Source of the DNA: an uncultured Paraprevotella sp.
GTDB lineage: Bacteria; Bacteroidota; Bacteroidia; Bacteroidales; Bacteroidaceae
Assembly: GCA_944321525.1 (NCBI GenBank)
Contig: CALULQ010000032.1
Coordinates: 1 to 44,219 of the forward strand
Reading direction: 5' to 3'
Length of the DNA stretch: 44,219 bases
Below the pieces are notes generated by a model. The model was not told the DNA's origin. It did not search any database and was given only the letters and a program-made list of their open reading frames with translations. The position numbers were made by a program, and so were the translations under genes. Positions 14,727-23,840 of the stretch are shown here, piece after piece; the first letter of the stretch is position 1; each line of letters begins with the position of its first letter.

Positions 14727-15158
14727 TTATCGTGTCTTGTTCGTCCGGAGCAGTGCTTCCACAGCCAGCCGGTATGAGTCGAGCCCGAAGCCGCATATCA
14801 CGCCGACGCATGCGCATGAAATCATGGAACGGTGGCGGAACTCTTCCCGCTTGTGCACGTTGCTGATGTGCACTTCCACGACCGGCGCGGTGACGGCCCG
14901 GATGGCGTCTTGCAGGGCGATGGAGGTGTGGGTGTAGGCTCCGGCGTTCAGCACGATGCCTGTGTCGTCGAACCCCACTTCGTGTATCTTGTCAATCAGC
15001 TTCCCCTCGATGTTGCTTTGATAGTAATCGATAGACAAGTCGGGATAGTCCGCGCGCAATTTTTCCAAATAGCTTTCGAACGACTCGGCCCCGTAGATGC
15101 CCGGTTCGCGTTTGCCCAGCAGGTTGATATTTGGCCCGTTTATGATTTGTATTCTCAT
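14727..15158 (-). CDS. aroQ: type II 3-dehydroquinate dehydratase
   Basis: A 143-residue enzyme of the shikimate pathway. MRIQIINGPNINLLGKREPG carries the N-terminal GPNLN-type motif. YQSNIEGKLIDKIHE, LNAGAYTHTSIALQDAI and VEVHISNVHKREEFRHRSMI carry the catalytic Tyr/His/Arg set. The ATG at 15158 is used; upstream codons in frame run into the xerD promoter region. A TACTTTTG -7 box reading left lies at 15190-15197. Divergent from xerD with about 49 bp between starts. Confidence 0.95.
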   Translation of the reverse strand: MRIQIINGPNINLLGKREPGIYGAESFESYLEKLRADYPDLSIDYYQSNIEGKLIDKIHEVGFDDTGIVLNAGAYTHTSIALQDAIRAVTAPVVEVHISNVHKREEFRHRSMISCACVGVICGFGLDSYRLAVEALLRTNKTR

Positions 15159-15167
15159 CTTTTTCCG

Positions 15168-15197
15168 TAAATTTGTAGGAAATACGTGGCAAAAGTA
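15168..15197. promoter_or_regulatory. divergent aroQ/xerD promoters
   Basis: Rightward TAAATTTG at 15168-15175 has TTTG at 15146-15149, 18 bp upstream, inside the aroQ start region. Leftward TACTTTTG is at 15190-15197. The two promoters therefore overlap each other's leader. Confidence 0.5.
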
Positions 15198-15207
15198 CAA
15201 AAAAAGA

Positions 15208-16167
15208 ATGGAATACGGCGAAAAAAAAACTTGTAATAATGGGGGCGGCGGGGAGATTTCCAAAACGCTTTTGCGGAGGTATGTCCAATTTTTGAAATTG
15301 GAAAGAGGACTTTCTGAGAACACACTGGAAGCCTACACGGAGGACTTGAGAAAGTATCTGGACTTTTTGTCGGCCGACGGAAAGGATTTCCGGGCGGTGG
15401 GCGAGAGCGACTTGCAGCAGTTCATGGCCGTGCTGGCCGACGTGGGCATCCAGCCGAGGTCCGTGGCGCGCATCATGTCGGGCGTGCGCTCGTTCTACCG
15501 TTTCCTGTTCGTGGAGAAGGAAATCGTGCAGGACCCCACTGAGTTGCTCGAGTCGCCCAAAATCGGGCGCCGGTTGCCCGAGGTGCTGACGGTGGGGGAA
15601 ATCGATGCCATGATTGCGGCGATAGACTTGAGCACTGCCGAGGGGCACCGGAACCGCGCCATATTGGAAATGCTTTACAGCTGCGGATTGCGGGTGAGCG
15701 AGCTGTGCGGGCTCAAGCTTTCGGACCTGTTCCTGGATGAAGGCTTCATCAAAGTGGAGGGAAAAGGCGGGAAGGAGCGTCTGGTGCCGATTTCCAAGCG
15801 TGCCGTGAAGGAACTGGAACTCTGGTTCGTGGACCGCAATCAGATTAGCATCAAGCCGGGCAGCGAGGACTACCTGTTCCTGAGCCTGAGGCGGGGAACG
15901 CCTCTGTCGCGCATCACCGTGTTCTATTGGGTGAAGGAACTGGCCGCAGCGGCCGGCATCACGAAAAACATCAGCCCGCACACGTTCCGCCATTCTTTTG
16001 CCACGCATTTGCTTACGGGAGGCGCCAACCTGCGGGCCATCCAGGCCATGCTGGGGCATGAGTGCATCTCCACGACGGAAATCTATACCCACGTGGACCG
16101 CAGCCGGTTGCGCGAGGAGATATTGAGTCACCATCCGCGAAACATTCGTGACGATTTTTCAAAATAG
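15208..16167 (+). CDS. xerD: site-specific tyrosine recombinase XerD
   Basis: A 319-residue tyrosine recombinase. The N-terminal SAM-like core-binding domain starts at about residue 20 (LLRRYVQFLKLERGLSENTL). The catalytic set is complete: Arg162 (CGLRVSEL), Lys at the beta-hairpin GKGGKE, His258 and Arg261 (HTFRH), His284 (LGHECIS) and Tyr293 (EIYTHV). With XerC it resolves chromosome dimers at dif. The ATG at 15208 adds about 15 residues before the conserved start, so a later alternative codon is possible. It is a housekeeping enzyme and not obviously the invertase for the inverted repeats near 34.4 kb. Confidence 0.93.
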   Translation: MEYGEKKTCNNGGGGEISKTLLRRYVQFLKLERGLSENTLEAYTEDLRKYLDFLSADGKDFRAVGESDLQQFMAVLADVGIQPRSVARIMSGVRSFYRFLFVEKEIVQDPTELLESPKIGRRLPEVLTVGEIDAMIAAIDLSTAEGHRNRAILEMLYSCGLRVSELCGLKLSDLFLDEGFIKVEGKGGKERLVPISKRAVKELELWFVDRNQISIKPGSEDYLFLSLRRGTPLSRITVFYWVKELAAAAGITKNISPHTFRHSFATHLLTGGANLRAIQAMLGHECISTTEIYTHVDRSRLREEILSHHPRNIRDDFSK

Positions 16168-16253
16168 GGGCAAAAGACGGCCGAAACAAGCTGTATGCGC
16201 ATTTTTTTTGCAATATTTTAAGGTATAAAGTGACGCCGTCTTTTAAAGATTTG

Positions 16254-16261
16254 TATCTTTG
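16254..16261 (+). promoter_or_regulatory. -7 box of the OmpA/TPR lipoprotein gene
   Basis: TATCTTTG, a full TAnnTTTG match, 32 bp before the ATG at 16294. Confidence 0.5.
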
Positions 16262-16293
16262 CAGCCGGAACTATTAATTTAAACAGTGTTAGT

Positions 16294-17979
16294 ATGCGTA
16301 AAAATTATTATTTAGTCATGTCGTTGGCTGCTGTTGCGGCTCTTTCGTCATGCAAAAAGTTGGGCGAACTTTCGGCCGACAACTTTACGGTGACCCCGAC
16401 ACCGCTTGAGGCTATTGCCGGCCAGGTGCCTGCTACGATTGACGGCAAATTCCCCGAGAAGTATATGAAAAAGAAGGCCGTGGTCACGGTGACTCCCGTC
16501 CTGAGGTATGAAGGCGGAGAGGCCAAGGGCGCCAGCGCCACGTTCCAAGGCGAGAAAGTACAGGGCAACGACCAGACTATCGCTTACAAGGCAGGTGGTA
16601 CTTATACGATGAAGTCGGTGTTCGACTTCGTTCCGGCCATGCTGCAATCCGACCTTTACCTGCAGTTCGACGCCAAGGTAGGCAAGAAGACCGTAACCGT
16701 TCCCGAAGTGAAAGTGGGCTACGGCGTGATTGCCACTTCGCAGTTGCTGCAGAACACGTTGGCTTCCGCACAGCCTTCGTTGGCTGCTGATGCTTACCAG
16801 CGCATCATCGCCGAGAAGCAGGAAGCGAACATCAAGTTCCTCATCGAACAAGCCAAGTTGCGCGACTCTGAGTTGAATTCCGAAAACGTGAAGGCTTTCG
16901 TGGCCATGATGAAGGAAATCAACGATGCCAAGGAGACCCGCGCACTGAAGAATATCGAAGTTTCGGCCTACGCCTCTCCCGATGGCGCCCTCGACCTGAA
17001 CACCCGTTTGGCTGAACAGCGCCAGAACAACACGGACAAGTATCTCAAGAAAGAGATGAAGAAAATCGAGATGGAAGGCCAAGTGGACACGAAGTACACC
17101 GCAGAGGACTGGGACGGTTTCCAGCAGTTGGTATCCGCCAGCAACATCCAGGACAAGGATGTCATCTTGCGCGTGCTCTCCATGTACAAGGATCCCGAAG
17201 AGCGTGAAGCACAAATCAAGAACATGTCTGCCGTGTTCACTGAGTTGGCCGAGACGATTCTTCCCGAGTTGCGTCGCGCACGCTTGACGATGAACTACGA
17301 AATCATCGGCCGCAGCGATGAGCAGATTGTGGCACAGTTTGGCAGCGACGCTTCCAAGCTGAGCGTGGAAGAACTGTTGTATGGTGCCAACCTGTCTACG
17401 GTTTCCAACAAGGAAGCTTGGTATCAGAAGACTTCGCAGCTCTATCCGAACGACTACCGTGCATACAACAATCTCGGTATGTTGGCTTACCAGAAGGGCG
17501 ACGTAAGCGCTGCTGAGAACTACTTCAACAAGGCCAAGTCGCTGAAGGCCGATGCTCCTGAAGTGAATGCCAACATGGCCCTCATCGAATTGGGCAAGGG
17601 CAACGTGAGCGCTGCCGAGACCGCACTGGGCAAGGCCGCAGGTGCCAAGGGCTTCAACGAGGCCAGCGCCGCACTCAACATTGCCAAGGGTTCTTACCAG
17701 CAGGCTGCCAGCGCCGCCAACGGCGTGAAGTCCAACACTGCTGCCTTGGCGCAGATCCTGAACAAGGACTATGCCGGTGCCAAGTCTACGTTGAATGGCG
17801 TGGCCAACAAGGATGCCTATACTTCTTATTTGCTGGCTATCGTGGCAGCACGCACTAACGACGCTGCCGGCGTAAGCACGAACCTGAAGGACGCTGTCAG
17901 CAAGGATTCTTCTTTGAAGAGCCGTGCCGCGAAGGACCTCGAATTCGCAGAATATAAATCAGCCGTTGAGAGCTTGTAA
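16294..17979 (+). CDS. outer-membrane lipoprotein with OmpA-like and TPR regions
   Basis: A 561-residue lipoprotein. The signal peptide ends in ALSSC with lipidated Cys20. A beta-rich N-terminal half (about 25-150) is followed by a region with IEVSAYASPDGALDLNTRLA (about 222-241), which resembles the peptidoglycan-binding OmpA core. TPR-like helices follow from about residue 385 (PNDYRAYNNLGMLAYQKGDV) to the end. Abundant lipoproteins of this build are conserved in Bacteroidales and probably join the outer membrane to peptidoglycan. Codon use is strongly biased (many AAG, GGC and GCC codons) as in highly expressed genes. The next gene follows after 15 bp and is probably cotranscribed. Confidence 0.8.
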   Translation: MRKNYYLVMSLAAVAALSSCKKLGELSADNFTVTPTPLEAIAGQVPATIDGKFPEKYMKKKAVVTVTPVLRYEGGEAKGASATFQGEKVQGNDQTIAYKAGGTYTMKSVFDFVPAMLQSDLYLQFDAKVGKKTVTVPEVKVGYGVIATSQLLQNTLASAQPSLAADAYQRIIAEKQEANIKFLIEQAKLRDSELNSENVKAFVAMMKEINDAKETRALKNIEVSAYASPDGALDLNTRLAEQRQNNTDKYLKKEMKKIEMEGQVDTKYTAEDWDGFQQLVSASNIQDKDVILRVLSMYKDPEEREAQIKNMSAVFTELAETILPELRRARLTMNYEIIGRSDEQIVAQFGSDASKLSVEELLYGANLSTVSNKEAWYQKTSQLYPNDYRAYNNLGMLAYQKGDVSAAENYFNKAKSLKADAPEVNANMALIELGKGNVSAAETALGKAAGAKGFNEASAALNIAKGSYQQAASAANGVKSNTAALAQILNKDYAGAKSTLNGVANKDAYTSYLLAIVAARTNDAAGVSTNLKDAVSKDSSLKSRAAKDLEFAEYKSAVESL

Positions 17980-17994
17980 TCTGCGACTTTATAG

Positions 17995-19008
17995 ATGAAG
18001 AGATTTATTCTCTATACATTGGTAGCATTCACCCTGCCGAGTTGTGGAGGAACCGATGGCCGTTTCAGGCTTGAAGGGGAATTCGAACACCTGCGGCAGG
18101 GTGAATTCTATATATACAGCAATGATGGGGGAGCTGCGGCGCTCGACACCATCAAGCTTGAAGACGGGCGGTTTGACTATGAAACGGAACTGAAGGGCCA
18201 AGCCACCTATTATCTGTTGTACCCCAACTTGTCGGAGCAGGTCATCTTCGGAGCTTCGGGCGACGTCGTCGAAGTGAAAGGCGATGCCCGCAACCTGAAG
18301 AGCGTGGAGGTGAAGGGAAGCGAGCCCAACGAGCAGTTGACCGCCTTCCGACTGGAAAACATGGACAAGGGGACGGCCGAGCTTCGCAAAGCCGCTGCGG
18401 ATTTCATCGCGCAGTCGCCGGCTTCGCCTGTAAGTGTGTTCTTATTCAAGACCTATTTCCTGCAGGCCGACGATGTGCCGCAGGGCGAAGTAAGAAAACA
18501 CTATCGCGCGTTGTGCAAGGCGCAGCCCGATAATTTGCAGTTGCTGGGGTGGCAGGCCGATGTGGAAGCCTTGGGAAAAGTCCTGGCGAAGGGAAGCAAG
18601 TTGCCTGCATTCCGCTTCAAGTCGCGCAACGGCGAGGAGGTGTGCGACTCCGATTTCCAAGGCAAGCCCCTGCTGGTGAACTTTTGGGCCTCGTGGGAGA
18701 ACCGCAGTGCGGGCGACATGTTCCGCATCAAGCGCCTCTTGCGCGACAACAAAGAGAAAATCCAAGGCGTGAGCATCTCTCTGGACGTGGAGGACAAGGG
18801 CATCAAGTCCATTGAGCGCCGCGACACCGTGTGGTGGCCGAGCCATTGCGACTACCAAGGCTGGAACGGCGCCTTGGTCAAGCAGTTTGCCGTCCGTTCC
18901 ATTCCTTATTATATATTGGCGGGCGCCGACGGCAAGGTGATTGCCGCGGGAGCCTCCTACGACAAAGACATTATGCCGGAGCTGGACAAGCTGCTGGAGA
19001 CTAAATAA
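17995..19008 (+). CDS. TlpA-like lipoprotein lacking both active-site cysteines
   Basis: A 337-residue lipoprotein (lipobox LPSC, Cys17) with an N-terminal DUF4369-like beta domain (about 24-110) and a C-terminal AhpC/TSA-TlpA thioredoxin fold (about 200-335). The fold is intact: LLVNFWASW at 226-234, cis-proline in RSIPYYIL (Pro304). The CxxC that normally follows WASW is replaced by Glu235-Asn-Arg-Ser238. It therefore cannot do thiol-disulfide exchange through the normal site. Cys217 and Cys285 are elsewhere in the domain. A binding or chaperone role in the envelope is more likely. Probably in one transcript with the OmpA/TPR lipoprotein. Confidence 0.82.
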   Translation: MKRFILYTLVAFTLPSCGGTDGRFRLEGEFEHLRQGEFYIYSNDGGAAALDTIKLEDGRFDYETELKGQATYYLLYPNLSEQVIFGASGDVVEVKGDARNLKSVEVKGSEPNEQLTAFRLENMDKGTAELRKAAADFIAQSPASPVSVFLFKTYFLQADDVPQGEVRKHYRALCKAQPDNLQLLGWQADVEALGKVLAKGSKLPAFRFKSRNGEEVCDSDFQGKPLLVNFWASWENRSAGDMFRIKRLLRDNKEKIQGVSISLDVEDKGIKSIERRDTVWWPSHCDYQGWNGALVKQFAVRSIPYYILAGADGKVIAAGASYDKDIMPELDKLLETK

Positions 19009-19020
19009 TCATTTCTCTTT

Positions 19021-20559
19021 ATGTTGGTAAAGGTCTATGGTGCATCGGTCCAAGGGCTTTCCGCCATACCCGTGACGGTGGAGGTCAACTCTTCCAAGGG
19101 CGTCAAGTTCTATTTGGTGGGGCTGCCGGACAACGCGGTGAAGGAAAGCCACCAGCGCATCATGGCCGCCATCGAGAACAGCGGTTTTTGTTACCCTTCC
19201 AGACGGTTCGTCGTCAATCTGGCGCCGGCCGACATCCGCAAGGAGGGCGCCGGTTTCGACCTGCCGATTGCCGTGGCTATATTGGCCACGGACGGGAAGG
19301 TCAAGGCCGACAAGCTGCCGCGCACCATGATGGTGGGCGAACTGAGCCTGGACGGTGGCCTGCAGCCCGTGAAGGGCGTCTTGCCGATAGCCATCAAGGC
19401 GCGCGAAATGGGATTTGAGAGCCTGATTGTGCCGGAACAGAACGTGCGCGAGGCCGCCGTGGTGAACCGGTTGAAGGTGTACGGCGCGAACCACATCTGT
19501 CAGGTCGTCCGCTTCCTCAACGGCGAAGGCGAACTGGAACCCACCGAGATCGACACCCGCGCCGAGTTCTATGCCCAGCAGTCGCAGTTCGACTTCGACT
19601 TTGCCGACGTGAAAGGGCAGGAGAACGTGAAGAGGGCTTTGGAGGTGGCCGCTGCCGGCGGGCACAATGTCATCATGATAGGCCCTCCCGGTAGCGGGAA
19701 GTCCATGATGGCCAAGCGCCTGCCTTCCATACTCCCGCCCCTGTCGTTGTCCGAGAGTCTGGAGACCACCCAGATTCATTCCGTGGCCGGAAAGTTGGGG
19801 CGCGACAGTTCGCTGATTGCCCAGCGCCCGTTCCGTGCCCCTCACCACACGATTTCGCAAATCGCCCTTGTGGGCGGAGGCTCGAATCCCCAGCCGGGCG
19901 AGGTCAGCCTGGCGCACAACGGCGTGTTGTTCTGCGACGAGTTGCCCGAGTTTTCACGTGCCGTGCTCGAGGTGCTGCGCCAACCGTTGGAAGACCGGCA
20001 AATCAACATCGCCCGTGCCAAATACAGCATCACCTATCCCTGTTCCTTCATGTTCGTGGCTTCCATGAATCCCTGTCCTTGCGGCTACTACAACCATCCC
20101 ACGAAGGCCTGCGTCTGTACGCCCGGCCAGATTCACCGCTATCTGCACAAGATTTCCGGGCCGTTGCTCGACCGTATTGATTTGCAGATCGAGATCACGC
20201 CGCTGTCTTTCGAGGAGTTGTCGCGCACGGCGCCGGGCGAGAGCAGTGCCACGATACGGGAGCGGGTGGTCCGCGCCCGCAAGGTGCAGGAAGAGCGCTA
20301 TGCGGGCGAGAACGGCGTGCACTGCAATGCCCAGATGACGCCCCGGCTGCTGCGCGAACATGCCGTGCTCGACGAGCGTTGCACGGAGATGTTGCGCGCC
20401 GCCATGACGCGCCTGCAGCTTTCGGCCCGTGCCTACGACCGCATCCTGCGCGTGGCCCGCACCATAGCCGACCTGGCTGGTGGCGGTCCGATACAGTTGG
20501 AGCACATTGCCGAGGCCATCGGCTACCGCAACCTCGACCGTTCCAACTGGGGCGAGTGA
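19021..20559 (+). CDS. YifB/ComM-family magnesium-chelatase-like AAA+ ATPase
   Basis: A 512-residue protein with the N-terminal Lon-protease-like ChlI domain (residues 1-170), a Walker A GPPGSGKS at 221-228, Walker B LFCDELPEFS at about 304-313, and MNPCPCGYYNHPTKACVC in the middle, the cysteine-rich loop of this family. The C-terminal helical Mg-chelatase domain ends GYRNLDR. ComM homologues are hexameric helicases that help branch migration during natural transformation; in Bacteroidales the role is not established. The ATG at 19021 follows the previous stop by 12 bp. Confidence 0.92.
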   Translation: MLVKVYGASVQGLSAIPVTVEVNSSKGVKFYLVGLPDNAVKESHQRIMAAIENSGFCYPSRRFVVNLAPADIRKEGAGFDLPIAVAILATDGKVKADKLPRTMMVGELSLDGGLQPVKGVLPIAIKAREMGFESLIVPEQNVREAAVVNRLKVYGANHICQVVRFLNGEGELEPTEIDTRAEFYAQQSQFDFDFADVKGQENVKRALEVAAAGGHNVIMIGPPGSGKSMMAKRLPSILPPLSLSESLETTQIHSVAGKLGRDSSLIAQRPFRAPHHTISQIALVGGGSNPQPGEVSLAHNGVLFCDELPEFSRAVLEVLRQPLEDRQINIARAKYSITYPCSFMFVASMNPCPCGYYNHPTKACVCTPGQIHRYLHKISGPLLDRIDLQIEITPLSFEELSRTAPGESSATIRERVVRARKVQEERYAGENGVHCNAQMTPRLLREHAVLDERCTEMLRAAMTRLQLSARAYDRILRVARTIADLAGGGPIQLEHIAEAIGYRNLDRSNWGE

Positions 20560-20962
20560 AATCATTTTCGGGCAGAAGGGCAAGGGGCCATGCCCGTGGC
20601 CTTGTCGCGTCCTTTTGTCTTACTACTCCATCATTCTAATGTCAATCCTTTTCTCTCCTTCCCTCCGGCCGTTGGCTGGGGTGGACGGGGCGAGGCATGG
20701 CGCGGTGTGGGCGGTCGGTTTGTGCGCGAGAGCCCGCAGCGCTTGGCGGAGCCCGTCGGCGTACTTTGCGGAAGGCACTCGAGTACTCTGCGGCAAGTAC
20801 TCGAGTACCTTCCGCAAAGTATAATTCCGTTTCCCGCATGCCGATTCCCCGTTTCCCATAGGGCGGGAGGAGGGATTCCGTCCGGCCGAGTCCGTCCTTG
20901 CCTCTGTGGAATAGTTTTCCGATTGTAAGTTTTTTGTTGTCCTCTTCCTTCGCGTGACGGTG
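20560..20962. other. convergent intergenic region with palindromic element
   Basis: About 400 bp between the converging yifB-like and histidine kinase genes. A possible yifB terminator hairpin, CAAGGGGCCA with TGGCCTTG, lies at 20581-20604, followed by pyrimidine-rich sequence. The dispersed palindrome element copy 2 lies at 20745-20825. Nothing else recognisable. Confidence 0.55.
20745..20825 (+). repeat. dispersed palindromic element, copy 2
   Basis: Left flank GGCGGAGCCCGTCGGCGTAC, then two palindromic cores (the first decayed to GGCACTCGAGTACT, the second AGTACTCGAGTACC) separated by CTGCGGCA, then CTTCCGCAAAGTATAATTC. Same order and orientation as copy 1. Confidence 0.8.
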
Positions 20963-22270
20963 TCAGGCGAAGTCGAGCACGAAGGTGGTGTTCCAACCTT
21001 GTGCGCCGGGCGACAGCAGCGAGATGGTGCCCTGCGAGGCGGTCATGATTTGGCGGCATACCGAAAGGCCCAGTCCGGAGCCTTGCCGCTTGGTGGTGAA
21101 GAAGGGGGTGAAGGCGTGGGCGCGTTCCGCTTCCGGGATGGCAGGCCCGTCGTTGCTCACCTGGATGACGACGTGGTCGTCTGCCGTGGCGAAGGCCTTG
21201 CAGGCGATGCGTCCCGTCTGTCCGTCGATGGCCTGCACGGCATTGCGTATCAGGTTGAGCAGCACCTGGCGCACCAGTGTCTTGTCGGCATAGAGCATCA
21301 GGTCGGCGGGCTGCGTGTCGCAGTCCCATGCGATGGCTTCGGGCACGAGGGGCAGGGTTTGCAGTTCCGCGAAGAGTTCCTTCACGTAGAACAGGCAGGG
21401 GAGTGGCTGTGGCAGGGTCATGAGCTTGCGGCAGTTCTCCACGAAACAGAGCAAGCCGTCCGACGTGTCGTGTATGACCTGCAGTCCGCGCAGGCACTCC
21501 TCCCGTCCCGCATTCTCCTTGGCGGTCAGTGCGGCGCTGAGCGAGATGATGGGCGTGATGCTGTTCATGATTTCGTGGCTCATCACGTGCAGCAGTTTGC
21601 TCCACGTCTCCACTTCGTGCCCGTCCAGGGCCGGCCGGGTGTCGTCCAGCGTCAGCAGCCGCCACGTGCCGTTCTGTGTGGTGAGGCGCGCCACGTGCAT
21701 CCACAGCGTTTTCTGTTCGCGCAGGTTGCGCAGCGTGACGGGGCGCGCGATGCCGGGCGGGCTTTCCCTGAAGGCCTCCACCACTTCGTTGCCGTAGACC
21801 TTGAGCGCCGCGATGTCGTTCAGCGCATGCAGTCCCAGCAGTTGCAGGGCCATGGGGTTGGCCTGCAACACCCGGCCTTCTTCGTCCACGACCACCACCC
21901 CCGTGCGGATGTGCTCCATCACGAGTTGGTGGAACACGTCGTGCTCGTGCCGGGCCAGTCTTTGCCGTCCGGCGTGGCGGCAATAGGCGTTGAACTGTTC
22001 GTTGAGGTAACGCCGGCTGCCATTGGTGCGGTGGCGCACCGGCAGCCGGAAGGTGTAGTCCTCGTTGGCCAGCGCTTTGAACATCAGTCCGGTGTCCTCG
22101 AGCGTGTTGTGGTAAAGCCGGATGAGGCCGGCGCAGGCCACGGCCAGCAGTCCGCAGAGCGCGAGGGCCGCAATCCGGCAGTCCAGCCACACGGCTGCCG
22201 CGAGTCCGGCCAGCAGGAAGGCCATGGCCGCGATGTGGCGCAAGGGCCACTTGTGTGATCTATAGTCCAT
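20963..22270 (-). CDS. NtrB-type sensor histidine kinase
   Basis: A 435-residue membrane kinase: two helices at about 13-30 and 33-52, a PAS domain at about 112-210 (TGVVVVDEEGRVLQANPMAL), the H-box HVMSHEIMNSITPI with His232, and a HATPase domain with N-box LLNLIRNAVQAI, and G-boxes FTPFFTTKRQGSGLGL. Its start overlaps the end of the response-regulator gene by 11 bp, so the two are a cotranscribed pair. No large periplasmic domain separates the helices, so it probably senses within the membrane or cytoplasm. Confidence 0.9.
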   Translation of the reverse strand: MDYRSHKWPLRHIAAMAFLLAGLAAAVWLDCRIAALALCGLLAVACAGLIRLYHNTLEDTGLMFKALANEDYTFRLPVRHRTNGSRRYLNEQFNAYCRHAGRQRLARHEHDVFHQLVMEHIRTGVVVVDEEGRVLQANPMALQLLGLHALNDIAALKVYGNEVVEAFRESPPGIARPVTLRNLREQKTLWMHVARLTTQNGTWRLLTLDDTRPALDGHEVETWSKLLHVMSHEIMNSITPIISLSAALTAKENAGREECLRGLQVIHDTSDGLLCFVENCRKLMTLPQPLPCLFYVKELFAELQTLPLVPEAIAWDCDTQPADLMLYADKTLVRQVLLNLIRNAVQAIDGQTGRIACKAFATADDHVVIQVSNDGPAIPEAERAHAFTPFFTTKRQGSGLGLSVCRQIMTASQGTISLLSPGAQGWNTTFVLDFA

Positions 22271-23603
22271 AACGCTTGATTTTGTTATACAACGTCTGTC
22301 GCGAGATGCCCAGCCGCGATGCTGCCAGCGAGAAGTTTCCCTTGCAGTAGTCCAAGGCCTGTTTCACCGCTTCGCGTTCCGTCTCCTCCAGTGTGCGCGG
22401 GGCGGTTGCGGCTTCGGGTTGTGCGGCGCGGGCCGACAGGTTCAGCTGTTCGGGCAGGATGAGGCGGCCTTCCCCGAGGATGACGGCCCGTTCCACGGCG
22501 TGTTGCAGTTCGCGGATGTTGCCGTACCAAGGGTGGCGCTCCAGCAGTCCGGCCGCCTCGGGCGAGAAGTCTTCGGCGCCCCGTCCGTATTCGCGGGCAT
22601 AGCGTAGCAGGAAGCGGCGGGCTAGGGGCAGGATGTCCTCCCGGCGCTCGCGCAGTGCGGGCAAGTGCAGGTGGATGGTGTTGATGCGGTAGAGCAGGTC
22701 TTCGCGGAACTCCCCGCATTCCACCATGGCGGGCAGGTCCTTGTTGGTGGCGCAGACGAGGCGGATGTCCACGTCGGCGGGTGTGTTGCTTCCCACGCGG
22801 ACCACCTGCCTGCTTTGCAGCGCCGTCAGCAACTTGGCCTGCAGGTGGAGGGGCAGGTTGCCGATTTCGTCCAGAAAGAGCGTGCCGCCCCGTGCCGCTT
22901 CGAAGCGGCCTTCGTGGTCTTGCCGGGCGTCGGTGAAAGCCCCTTTGACGTGGCCGAAGAGTTCGCTCTCGAACAGCGTGGGCGCAATTGCCCCCATGTC
23001 CACTGCAATCAGCGGGCCTCCTTTCCGGTGTGAGGCCGCATGGATTTCGCGGGCCAGCACCTCCTTTCCCGTCCCGTTCTCGCCCGTAATCAGGATGTTG
23101 GCGTCCGTGGCGCTGCACCGCTCCACTTGCGTGCGCAGCCGTTGCATGGCGTCCGTCGTGCCCCAGAACATCTCCGTTCTGTCGGCCGTGCGGGTGCTTC
23201 GTTTCGGGCATGTTCCGCTTTTCGGGGCGCAGGCTTCTTCCAGCGTTTGCAGCAGCCGGGCGTTGTCGTAGGGCTTCACCACAAAGTCCGCCGCCCCGCG
23301 CTTCAGTCCTTCCACTGCCAGACTGATGTCGGCGAAGGCCGTGAAGAGTACTACGGGGATGTGCGGATGCCATGCCTTGATTTCCTGTAGGTAGAAGAGG
23401 CCTTCGCCGCCGCTGTTCAGGCCGACGGAGAAGTTCATGTCGAGCAGGACAACGTCCACCGCCTGGCGTTCCAGCAGCGACAGGATGCCTTGGGGCGACG
23501 AGAGGCAGATGACGTGGGCGAAGCGGTCGCCCAGCAGGTATTGCAGGGAGGCCAGGATGCCTTTGTTGTCATCGACGACTAATATGGAACGTGAGCGGGC
23601 CAT
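22260..23603 (-). CDS. NtrC-family sigma-54-dependent response regulator
   Basis: A 447-residue activator: receiver domain 1-120 with phospho-acceptor Asp55 (VVLLDMN); AAA+ domain with Walker A GENGTGKE and Walker B GGTLFLDEIGN; and a C-terminal Fis-type helix-turn-helix (AASRLGISRQTLYNKIKRYG). The sigma-54-contacting loop reads GAFTDA rather than GAFTGA, a variant seen in this family. A -7 box, TAACTTTG reading left, is at 23629-23636. Divergent from the efflux operon, whose upstream region carries a -24/-12 promoter and two dyad sites; this regulator is the probable activator. Confidence 0.92.
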   Translation of the reverse strand: MARSRSILVVDDNKGILASLQYLLGDRFAHVICLSSPQGILSLLERQAVDVVLLDMNFSVGLNSGGEGLFYLQEIKAWHPHIPVVLFTAFADISLAVEGLKRGAADFVVKPYDNARLLQTLEEACAPKSGTCPKRSTRTADRTEMFWGTTDAMQRLRTQVERCSATDANILITGENGTGKEVLAREIHAASHRKGGPLIAVDMGAIAPTLFESELFGHVKGAFTDARQDHEGRFEAARGGTLFLDEIGNLPLHLQAKLLTALQSRQVVRVGSNTPADVDIRLVCATNKDLPAMVECGEFREDLLYRINTIHLHLPALRERREDILPLARRFLLRYAREYGRGAEDFSPEAAGLLERHPWYGNIRELQHAVERAVILGEGRLILPEQLNLSARAAQPEAATAPRTLEETEREAVKQALDYCKGNFSLAASRLGISRQTLYNKIKRYGL

Positions 23604-23628
23604 GTATTCTTCGGATTAGAGTCTGGAA

Positions 23629-23636
23629 CAAAGTTA
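23629..23636 (-). promoter_or_regulatory. -7 box of the two-component operon
   Basis: TAACTTTG reading left matches TAnnTTTG, 25 bp before the regulator ATG at 23603. Confidence 0.5.
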
Positions 23637-23709
23637 CGCGAAAAGCGCAGGATAACCTTGTCTGCGGCTGTTTTTTTTCTGTTGCGGGCGTTCCGCTGTT
23701 TCGGGCGGT

Positions 23710-23746
23710 GTCCAACTTTTGGACATCATCCGTCCAGCTTTTGGAC
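23710..23746. promoter_or_regulatory. paired enhancer sites GTCCA-N5-TGGAC
   Basis: GTCCAACTTTTGGAC at 23710-23724 and GTCCAGCTTTTGGAC at 23732-23746 are two 15-bp dyads spaced 22 bp apart, two helical turns. They lie about 56-92 bp upstream of the -24 element, the normal place for NtrC-type enhancers. A possible third half-site, GTCCAGA, is near 23781. Confidence 0.75.
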
Positions 23747-23801
23747 AGGTCGCATCGTGCGGAGTTTTCGTACCCTCTTCGTCCAGAGTTGTTTACGTTT
23801 T

Positions 23802-23816
23802 TGGCACGTGCTTTGA
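23802..23816 (+). promoter_or_regulatory. sigma-54 (-24/-12) promoter of the efflux operon
   Basis: TGGCACG, four bases, TTGA: a full -24 match and a -12 element one base from TTGC. It lies 25 bp before the ATG at 23841. Confidence 0.75.
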
Positions 23817-23840
23817 AGGGAAAAGTGCAAAAACAAGACG

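Noticed and set aside
15208..16167. XerD as the invertase of the 34.4-kb inverted repeats
   Set aside because: It has full housekeeping XerD features and conserved position beside aroQ. The inverted repeats do not look like a dif site, and the two are about 18 kb apart.
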